Source: Actinomycetospora succinea (GTDB lineage: Bacteria; Actinomycetota; Actinomycetes; Mycobacteriales; Pseudonocardiaceae). From it: a stretch of DNA of 64,000 nt. Below the pieces are notes generated by a model, which saw nothing but the letters and a program-made list of their open reading frames with translations, did no database searches and was not told where the DNA came from. The stretch covers positions 310,001-374,000 of the forward strand of contig NZ_SNYO01000004.1 in assembly GCF_004363095.1 (NCBI RefSeq), given 5' to 3'. The first letter of the stretch is position 1; each line of letters begins with the position of its first letter. The position numbers and the translations under genes were made by a program. This document shows positions 30,620-40,400 of this stretch, piece after piece.

Positions 30620-31189
30620 TCAGCGCGGCGAGCCCGTCAGCGTGATGCCGGCGCCGGCCATCTCGTCGGTGGCGCGGGCCGTGGTCTCGGGCAGGACGCC
30701 GGCGGTGAGGTCGAGGAGCACCGTGGTCGCGAAGCCGGCGCGCGCGGCGTCGAGGGCGGTGGCGCGCACGCAGTGGTCGGTGGCGATGCCGACGATCTCC
30801 ACGGCGTCGACGCCGCGGTCGCGCAGCCACGGGGTGAGCGCGTGGCCGTCGGTCGCGTGGCCCTCGAAGGCGGAGTAGGCGGCCTCGAAGCGGCCCTTGG
30901 TGAAGACCTCCTCGAGGCGGTGGACGTCGAGGTCGGGGTGGAACGCGGCGCCCGGGTGCCCGAGGCGGCAGTGCGGGGGCCAGGAGTCGACGAAGTCGGG
31001 CGTCGACGAGAAGTGGTCGCCCGGGTCCTCGTGGTAGTCGCGGCTGGCGACGACGTGCGCGTACCGGCCGGCCGAACGCCCCAGGTAGGCGCTGATCGCC
31101 GACGCCGTCGCGGCGCCGCCGTCGACGCCCATCGAGCCGCCCTCGCAGAAGTCGAGCTGCACGTCCACGACGATGAGTGCGGTCGTCAT
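30620..31189 (-). CDS. pncA: Nicotinamidase
   Basis: 189 residues. It hydrolyses nicotinamide to nicotinate for NAD salvage. Catalytic triad Asp9 (IVVDVQLDF), Lys98 (FTKGRF) and Cys140 (ATDHCVRAT), and metal ligands Asp51, His53, His59 and His73, all line up with the mycobacterial pyrazinamidase set (D8/K96/C138; D49/H51/H57/H71). The next enzyme of the pathway, nicotinate phosphoribosyltransferase, is encoded 14 kb away on the same strand, beyond the sortase locus. Confidence 0.95.
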   Translation of the reverse strand: MTTALIVVDVQLDFCEGGSMGVDGGAATASAISAYLGRSAGRYAHVVASRDYHEDPGDHFSSTPDFVDSWPPHCRLGHPGAAFHPDLDVHRLEEVFTKGRFEAAYSAFEGHATDGHALTPWLRDRGVDAVEIVGIATDHCVRATALDAARAGFATTVLLDLTAGVLPETTARATDEMAGAGITLTGSPR

Positions 31190-31195
31190 GGTCCG

Positions 31196-31201
31196 AGCCT
31201 A
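31196..31201 (-). promoter_or_regulatory. -10 element (TAGGCT) of pncA
   Basis: TANNNT hexamer 6 nt before the ATG at 31189; leaderless start likely. Repeat B copy 2 sits immediately upstream, over the expected -35 region. Confidence 0.5.
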
Positions 31202-31204
31202 CGA

Positions 31205-31261
31205 GTGATCGTGGGGGCTTTCCTGACGTTGGTTGTCAGCGTGGCCGCCAGGCTGAAACAC
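31205..31261 (+). repeat. Dispersed repeat B, copy 2
   Basis: 57 bp, GTGATCGTGGGGGCTTTCCT onward, inverted relative to copy 1 at 28081-28137. The first hairpin is CTGAC/GTCAG where copy 1 has CTCAC/GCGAG: the changed base on the left arm is matched by a changed base on the right. The copies flank dinG and pncA in opposite orientation. Confidence 0.78.
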
Positions 31262-31353
31262 ACGCCAGCCGGAGACGAGCGGTCGGCGTCAACCGCGACA
31301 CGCCACTCGATCGTCGGCTGACCGTTCGTCGTACCGCTGTGATTCCTCGGCGC

Positions 31354-31385
31354 GAACGGCCGCCACCAATGGTGGACGACCGTTC
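31354..31385. promoter_or_regulatory. Nested inverted repeat upstream of the giant surface protein gene
   Basis: The palindrome CCACCA-A-TGGTGG (31363-31375) is enclosed by GAACGG (31354-31359) and CCGTTC (31380-31385). It lies about 80 bp before the start of the giant gene and is a candidate operator or a leader hairpin; a TAACGT hexamer at 31407-31412 could be the promoter. Confidence 0.4.
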
Positions 31386-31465
31386 TCCTCACTCACACAG
31401 CCCCCATAACGTCACGCAGCGCTACAACACGCCACGGTGCGTGTCGGAACGGTGCGGGGGGCAGT

Positions 31466-34400
31466 GTGCGCGGGTCGGGGTCCGAGCAGCAGGTACGACG
31501 GCGGGGTCGGTCGCTGGGGGAGAAGATCCTCCGGATCGTCCTCGTCGTCGCGACGACCGTCGCGGGGGTGTCGCTCCCGGCGCTCGTGCCCGCGGCGGCG
31601 CCGGCGGCCGAGGCCGCGGTGCAGAGCCCGTTCGGCGCGGTCTACAGCTCCGAGCAGAACGGCGCGATCGCGCTCGTCGGCAACAGCTCGATGGACTGCG
31701 CCGCGTCGGTCTCGAACTGCACGGCCGCCCGCGCGGGCACGGCCAGCGGCACCGCGCTGAACAACAACACCTACGCCATGCAGTTCACCGACGTCGACGG
31801 GGACGCGTCCACGTCGAACTCCTCGACGAGCACGCTCTCGATGCCCGCCGGCTCCGAGGTGCTCTACGCGCGGCTGGTCTGGGGCGGGCGCACCACCGCG
31901 GGCAACAGTGGCGTCGCCGCGACCGGCAACACCGCGGCCGTGAAGTTCAAAGCGCCGGGTCAGACCGCCTACACCGGGCTGACAGGCACCACGAAGGGCT
32001 TCTCGGCGACGACGCCGACCGCGTCGGACGGCGCGCCGTACCAGGGCTCGATCGACGTCACCGACACCGTCCGGACCGCCGGCAACGGCGTCTACTCGGT
32101 CGGCGACATCTCCGCGGCCACCGGCTTCGACCGCTACGCCGGCTGGTCGCTGGTCGTCGCGTACCGGAACTCCTCGCTGCCGTTGCGCAACCTGACGGTG
32201 TTCGAGGGCTTCGCCGACGTCACCACGACCTCCACGGCCAACTCGACCGTCGACATCCCGATCTCGGGCTTCCTCACCCCGGCGTCCGGCGCCGTCAACG
32301 CCTCGGTCGGCGTCGTCGCCTGGGAGGGCGACCAGGGCACCGCCGGGGACGCGCTGGCGCTGAACGGCACCGCGCTGTCCGACGACACCCGCGCCACGAA
32401 CAACTTCTTCGACTCCAAGATCAGCGACTCGGGGACGGATCTGCCCGGACGCTCGCCGGGCTACCCGAACAACTTCGGGGTGGACGTGGGCCGGGTGTCG
32501 GCCAACAACGTCATCCCGAACGGGGCGACGTCGACGTCTCTGCGTCTGACGACCTCGGGCGACTACTACTACCCGGGCATCGTGACCTCGCAGATCGACC
32601 TGTTCACGCCCTCGTTCAACGGGGTCAGCAAGACCGCCGTCGACGTCAACGGCAACAGCCCCGCCCAGCCCGGGGACACCGTCGAGTACACGGTCACGAT
32701 GACCAACACCGGCGCGGACTCGGCCGACAACGCGATCGTCCGCGACGTCCTGCCGCCGAACATGACCTACGTGCCGGGCAGCCTCGTCCGCACGGCCAAT
32801 CCCGGGCAGAGCGGCAGCCTCGCGGTGAGCGACGCGGCCGGGGACGACGTCGGCGAGTACACGGCTGCGGACAGAACCGTCCGGACGCGGATGGGGTCCG
32901 GGTCCACGGCCACCGCGGGCGGCACGATCGCCCCGAACCAGACCGCGACGTTCAAGTTCCGGGTCACGCTCGACCGTGCCGCCGCCGGCACGGCACCGGC
33001 CAACACGCCGCTGCTCGACTACCGCGCGCGGACCATCGGCCGGAACTACACCTACTCCGGCAACACCGTCACCACGCCGGTCACCGCGCTCGCCGACCTG
33101 CGGGCGACCAAGACCGGGACCCCGACCGCGCAGGCCGCCGGCGGCACCGTCACCTACATCATCGGCGCCACCAACAACGGGCCGAACGCGACCGGCACCA
33201 CGACCCTCACCGACACGCTGCCGGCCGGTGTCACCTTCGTCTCGGCGGCCGCGCCCGCCGGGACGACCTGCCAGGCGTCCGGGCAGACGGTCGCCTGCAC
33301 CGGTGGGTCGACGGGGGTGGGCCAGTCGCTGACGGTGCCGATCACGGCGCGCGTCGCCCCGGGCACGGCGACCGGCGCGGTGACCAACTCGGTGCAGGTC
33401 GCCTCGGACACCGCCGACGACGTCACCACCAACAACGTCGCGACGGCCGCCACGCAGGTCTCCCGCAACGCCGACCTGGGCGTCGCCACCGCGATCACGC
33501 CGGCGTCGGGCACCGCGGTGCAGGCCGGCCGGAACGCGACCATCGCCGCCACGATCACCAACAACGGCCCCTCGACGGCCGAGGGCGTGGTGCTCTCCAC
33601 CCCGCTGCCGGCCGGGACCACGTTCGTCTCGGCGTCGATCCCCGGCGGCACGTGCGCCCCGAACGGCGGCACGGTGAGCTGCACGCTGTCCGCGCCGCTC
33701 GCGCCCGGGGCCTCGGCCGCCGCGTCCCTCGTGGTCGCCGTCGCCTCGAGCACCACGGCGACGACGCTCGCCGCGACGTCCACGGTCTCCTCGGCGACGC
33801 CGGACGCCGTGACCACCAACAACGCGGCGACCGCGTCGGTGCCGCTGACCCAGCTCGCCGACCTGCAGGTCACCGCCACGGGCCCGGCGACGATCAACGC
33901 CGGCGGCCGCGTGACCTACACGGTCACCGTCACCAACGCCGGGCCGTCCGACGCCCGCGACGTCACCCTCACCGACACGACCCTCACCCGGCTGACCCCG
34001 GTGGACGTCGACACCACGTCGGGTCGCTGCTCGCTGACCTCCAACCCGCCGGGCTGTCAGCTCGGCACCCTGCCGGCGGGCGCGAGCACGCAGATCACCG
34101 CCGTCGCCGACGCCCCGTCGTCGCTGCCCGCCGGGCAGCAGGTCGCGAGCGCGCGGGCCGCGACGTCGACGCCGGAGTCGAGCACCGCGAACAACTCGGC
34201 CTCGGTGACCAGCACGGTGCGGCGCGTGTCGGACCTGTCGGTCACGCTGACCGGGGGCGCCGCCACCGCGGGCACGTCGACCTCCTACGTCGTCGACGCC
34301 CGCAACGCCGGCCCGTCGGACGCGGCGCGCACCGTCGTCACCTCGACCCTGCCCGAGGGCGTCGTGCCGCAGTCGGCCACGTTCGCCGGGGGCACCTGCT

Positions 34401-37400
34401 CGGTCGCCGGCCAGGTCGTGACGTGCCCGGTGGGGACGCTGACCCTCAACCAGGACGTGCCGATCACGGTGACCGCCCAGGTGGCGCCGACCCGCCCGCC
34501 GGGCCCGGCCACGGTCGCCGCCCAGATCACGAGCGACAGCACCGACCCGAACACGGGCAACAACGCCGCGACGTCCACGCTCGGCGTCGAGGTGGCCGCG
34601 GACCTCGCGATCAGCGCCGCCGTCGACCAGGCGACCGTCGTCGCGGGCACCGAGGCCGCCTTCACGCTGACCGCGCGCAACAACGGCCCGTCCGTCGGGC
34701 TCGGCGCGACCGTCACCGACACGCTGCCCGAGGGCGTGACCGTCCTCGGCGCCACGGGCGGCTCCTGCTCGGTCTCCGGGCGCGTGGTGACGTGCGGGGT
34801 CGGCGACCTCGCCCCCGACGCCACGGCCACCGTCACCGTGCGGGTGCGCGTCGACGCCTCCCGGCCGGCGGGCCCGCTCACCGACGCGGCCGCGATCTCC
34901 TCGAGCGCGCTGCCCGACCCGAGCCCGTCGAACAACCGGGCGTCGGCGGCCACCGCCGTCGTGACCCGCGCCGACCTGAAGGCCGCGCTGGTCTCCGCGC
35001 CGGCCACCACGGTCGCCGGCGGCGAGCCCGGCACGTACACGTTCCGGGTCACCAACACCGGCCCCTCCGACGCCGGCGCCGTCCTCGTCGTCGACGACCT
35101 GCCCGCCGGGCTCGTCCCGGTGTCGGCGACGGTCGGCGGCACCGCCTGCACGGTCACCGCCTCGCGCGTGACCTGCCCCGTCGGCACGCTCGCGCCCGGG
35201 GCGTCCGCGGACGTCGTGCTCGTCGCGCGCGCCGGCGCCGACACCCCGCCCGGCCCGCTGACCGTCGCGATCACCGCGACCTCCCCGGTGCCCGACCCGA
35301 CGCCCGGCGACGCCCGCACGACCGCGACCGTCACCGTGACGCAGGCCGCCGACCTCGCCACCGCGGTGGCGGCCGACCCGGCTTCGCTGGGCAACGGCGC
35401 GCTCGTCGCCGGCTCGCGGGCGACCTACCGCGTCACGACCAGCAACAACGGCCCCTCGGACGCCGGCGCGGTCGGCTCCACGATCACCCTGCCGGCCGGC
35501 GTGACCCCGGTGTCCGCCGCGCCCTCGGTCGGCACGTGCCGGATCACCGGGCAGCAGGTTCAGTGCACCCAGGACGTGCTGCCCGGCGGCTCGTCGGCGA
35601 CGGTCACGCTGACCGTCGACGTCGCCGCCAACGCGACCGGGCCGCTGGACGTCGCGGCCACGGTGGCCTCGCCGGTGACCGACCCCGTGCCCGGCAACAA
35701 CCCGTCGACCTCGAGTCTCCCGGTGACGACCGCCGCGGACCTGCGGCTCGCGCTCACCGGCGTGCCCGACCCGGTCCGGGCGGGCACCGCGGAGACCTAC
35801 ACCGCGCTCGTCACCAACAACGGCCCGTCCGACGCGGCCGGCGTCACCTTCGCGATGCCGCTGCCGCCCGGGTTCACGGTGGTGCCCGGCGGGATCTCCT
35901 CGCCGCCCGGGACGACGTGCACCGTCGACCCGGCCGGCAGCCCCGTGACCTGCACCCTGAACACCGTCGCGGCCGGCACCACGGTGCCCGTGGTGATCAA
36001 GGCGCTGGTGCCGGCGAACCTGCCCGCCGGCGACGTGGCCGTCAGCGCGACCGTCGACTCGCCCACCGCCGACCGGACCCCGGCCGACCGCGCCGCGAGC
36101 ACCACCACGCGCGTCACCACGTCCGCCGACCTCGGCGTGACGCTGGCCCCGCAGCGCGACAACCCCGAGGCCGGGCAGCCCGCGGGCTACGTGGTCTCGG
36201 TGGTCAACAACGGCCCGTCCGACGCGGTCGACGCGGTGTCGCTGACGCCGGTCCCGGCGGGCACCACGGTGACCGAGGCGGTCGCCAGCACCGGGACCTG
36301 CGCGGTCACGGGCGGCGAGGTCGTCTGCCCGCTCGGGCGCCTCGCCCCCGGCGCGGTCGCCACCGTGCAGCTCACGCTCGGCCTCGACCCGGCCCAGACC
36401 GGGCCGCTCGCCGTGTCCACCGCGGCCGCGAGCGGGACCGCCGACCCGGACCCGGCGAACGACACGGCCGCGGTGACCCAGCCGGTGACCTCGCGCGCCG
36501 ACATCGCCACGACCGTCGCGCTGACCGGCGGGCCGCCCGTGGCCGGGCAGAACGCCACCTACCGGGTCACGACCACCAACAACGGCCCGGCCGTCGCCAC
36601 CGGCGTGTCCACGTCCAGCCGCCTGCCGGCGGGCACGACGCTCGTGTCCACGACACCGTCGACCGGCACGTGCACGCCGGGGCAGGGCGCCATCGCCTGC
36701 ACCTACGGCACGCTCGCGGTCGGCGCCTCGGCGACGGTCGACATCACGGTGGCCGTACCCGCGGACGCCGTCGGCACCCCGCTCGCGATCAGCGGCACCT
36801 CGGGCAGCCGCCTGCCCGACCCGGACGCCGCGAACGACTCGGCCACCGCGAGCGTCCCGGTGACCGCGCAGGCCGACCTCGCCGTCGCCGTCACCGGCGT
36901 CGCCGGCACCCCGTCGGCGGGCCAGGAGGTCCGCTGGCAGGTCACGGTGGTCAACAACGGGCCCTCGCGCGCCACCGGCGTCACGCTGACCGACCGCTCG
37001 CCCGCGGGCGTCCGGATCACCGGCGCCGAGCTCGCCGCGGGGCAGGGCACGTGCCGCCCGGCGGGTGACGCCGCGAGCACGGGGGTCGACTGCACCCTCG
37101 CTGACCTCGCGGCCGGTGCGAAGACCGTCGTCACCGTGATCGGCACGGTCGACCCGGGGCTGTCGACGGGCGAGGTGTCCACCTCGGCGACCGTCGCCAC
37201 CAGCGGCGCCACCGACCCGGTGGGAGCCAACAACACCGCGAGCAGCAGCACGACCACCGGCACCAGCGCCGACCTGCGGGTCACCAGCGCCGTCGGGCCC
37301 GACCCGCTCGTCCCGGGCCGCCCGGCGACCTGGACGCTGCAGGCCGACAACCTCGGTCCGTCGACGGCCCGCGGGGTCGTCGTCACCGACACGCTCCCGG

Positions 37401-40400
37401 ACGGCGTCGTCGTCACCCGCGCGAGCGCGGCCGGCCGCGACTGCACGGTCACCGGGCAGCGGGTCGAGTGCGCCGTCGGCGACCTCGACCCGAACGGCGG
37501 CGCGACCGTGACCGTCGAGGGCACGGTCGACCCCGGCGTGCTCGGGCCGACGCTGGCCGACCGGGCCGGCGTGCGCTCGAGCACCCCCGACCCCGACACC
37601 GCGAACAACGCCGCCAGCGGTGAGGGCCGGGTCGGCCCCAGTGCGGGTGTCGGCGTCGCCGTGGCCGCCCCGCCGGGGCTCACGGCCGGCGCGCCGGCGA
37701 CCTGGACGGTGACCGCGACCAACGCGGGCCCGTCGGCCGCGAGCGGCGTCGTCGCGACCGTCGCCCTGCCCCCGTCGCTGCAGAAGCCCACCGCGACCGT
37801 CGACGGCCGGACCTGCGACATCGCGAACGGGACGGTCACCTGCCCGCTGGGGACGATCGCGCCGGGCGGCCGCGTCGACATCACGATCACCGGCGTCGTC
37901 GACCCCGCGTCGACCGCGCCGGACGGCACCCTGACCGCGTCGGTGGTCACGGCCACGCCCGACCCGGACCCGGCCGACGACACGGCCACGGCGACGACCC
38001 CGCAGACGGCGAGCGCCGACCTCGGCGTGACGACGACCGTGGCGCCGGAGCCCGCGGTGCCGGGCCGCCCGGTCACGTGGACGACGACCGTCCGCAACCA
38101 GGGACCCTCCACCGCGCTCGCCGCGTCGCTGGCCGACACCGTGCCCGAGGGTCTGCGCGACGTCGTGGCGACCAGCTCGGCCGGGCCGTGCACGCTCGAC
38201 GGCACGATCGCGACGTGCGGCCTGGGCGACCTCGCGCCCGGCGCGACGGCGGTCATCACGGTGACCGGCCTGCTCGACCCGGCCTCCACCGGCGGCCCGC
38301 TCGCGCACACCGCGGCGGTCACGTCGACCACGCCGGACCCGCAGCCCGCCGACGACACGGCGACGACGAGCACGGCGGTGACCCCGCTCGGCGACCTCAA
38401 GGTCGCGACCGCGGTGACCTCGGGTGCGCCGACGGCCGGCGCGCCGGTCGAGCTCGCCGTCGACGTCACCAACGCCGGCCCGTCGGGCGCCGAGAACGGC
38501 GTGCTGGAGCTGACGGTCCCCGACACGATCGTCGCGGACAGCGGCTCGGTGACCACCTCGCAGGGCACCTGCACGCTGACCGGGCGCGTCGTGCGCTGCG
38601 AGCTCGGCACGGTGCCCGCCGGAACCACGGTCACGGTCACCGCGCGGGGCACGCTGCGCTCCGACGCCACCACGGTCGCGGTGACCGCCGCGGCGACCAG
38701 CTCGACCCCCGACGCCGACCCGGCCGACAACGCCTCGACCGCGTCGTCGACCGTCGGCGACACCGCGGACCTCGCGCTGACGGTGACGCCGCCCGCCGAG
38801 GTCGTCGCCGGGGCGCCGGTGTCGTTCCCGCTCGTGCTGGTGAACAACGGGCCCTCGGACGCCCGGGAGGCCGTGGTCCGGGCGGACGTGCCGCCGGGCC
38901 TGCTCGACATCGCCGTCAGCGGTGCTCCGTGCTCCGTGACGGGGGCGCAGCTCGTCTGCGCCCTCGGCACGGTGCCCGCGGGCACCCGCATCGAGGCCAC
39001 GGTCACCGGCCGGGTCGACCCGGCCGCGGCACCCGGGCCGCGCGCCTACGACGTCACGGCGTCGACGGCGTCGAGCGACCCGGACCTGCGCAACAACACC
39101 GCGGCGGCGACCACGACCGTCCGGTCGAGCGCGGACCTGGGCGTCACGGCGGCGGTGGCGCCCTCGCCGCTGGTGCCGGGGCGTCCCGCGACGGCGACCG
39201 TCACGGTCACCAACGCAGGCCCCTCGGCCGCGGGGGGCACGGTGACCGTGACGCTGCCGGACGGGGTGGAGCTGACCGCGCCGCCGACGGTGAACGGCGT
39301 GCCCTGCCGTGTCGTCGGGCGCACCGTCTCGTGCGACGTGCCGGCGGTGGCCCCGGGCGGGTCCCTGCCGATCGAGCTGCCGCTCGCGGTGTCCGCGGCG
39401 CTGCCCGGGCCGTCGGTGCCGATCACCGCGGCGCTCGTGTCCCCGGTCGGGGACCCCGACCCGGCGAACGGCACGGTGACCCTGGACGCGCCCGTCGCGG
39501 CGCAGGCGGACCTGGCCCTCGCGCTGACCGGGCCGCCGACCGTCGTCGCGGGCACCCCGCTGCAGTACACGGCGACCGCCACGAACAACGGGCCCTCCGA
39601 GGCCGCCGACGTGGTGATCACCCAGGAGCTGCCGGCGGGCCTCGAGGGGGTCACGGCGACCGCCTCGCAGGGCACCTGCACGGTCACCGGGACGACCCTG
39701 ACCTGCCGGATCGGCATTGTGGGGCCCGGCGCCGCGGTGCGGGTGACGATCACCGCCGCGGGCACGCTGACCGCGGACGCGACGGGTCCGATCACCTCGT
39801 CGGCGACGCTCGCCTCGCCGACGCCCGGGGACGCCGGCGGCCGCACCGCGACCGTGAGCACCCCGGTGACGACGTCGTCCGACCTCGCGGTGTCGGTGGC
39901 GGGACCGGCCGACCCGGTGCCCGGCACCCCGGTGACCTACACCGTCGGGCTGCGCAACGACGGCCCGTCCACGGCCCGCGACACGGCGCTGCGCCTCGAC
40001 CTGCCCGCCGGTCTGACCGACGTGCGGATCACCGCACCGCCGGGGGTGACGTGTGACGCGGCGGCGCTGACCTGCACCGTCGGCGACCTGCGGCCCGGCG
40101 TGGACGGTGCCGTGACGGTCACCGTCACCGGCACCCTGCCGCCGGGGGCCGCGGGCGCGGTCGCCGCGTCCGCGACGGCCACGACCGCCACCCCGGACCC
40201 CGACCCCGGCAACAACACGGCCACGGCGGGCGGCACCGCCGTCGCGGGCGCCGACCTCGCCGTCGCCCAGACGGTCGGGCCGGACCCGCTGGTCGCCGGC
40301 GGCCCGGTGACGTGGACCGTGCGCGTCGGCAACCTCGGCCCGTCGACCGCGACCGACGTCGTCGTCGACGACCTGGTGCCCGACGGCGTCACCGACGTGG

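Noticed and set aside
28081..31261. Both copies of repeat B can be read as similar peptides (VIVAPFLTLNASVAATLQH and VIVGAFLTLVVSVAARLKH).
   Set aside because: The peptide likeness follows from the DNA repeat itself; neither copy has a ribosome binding site and the paired base changes fit a hairpin better than a protein.
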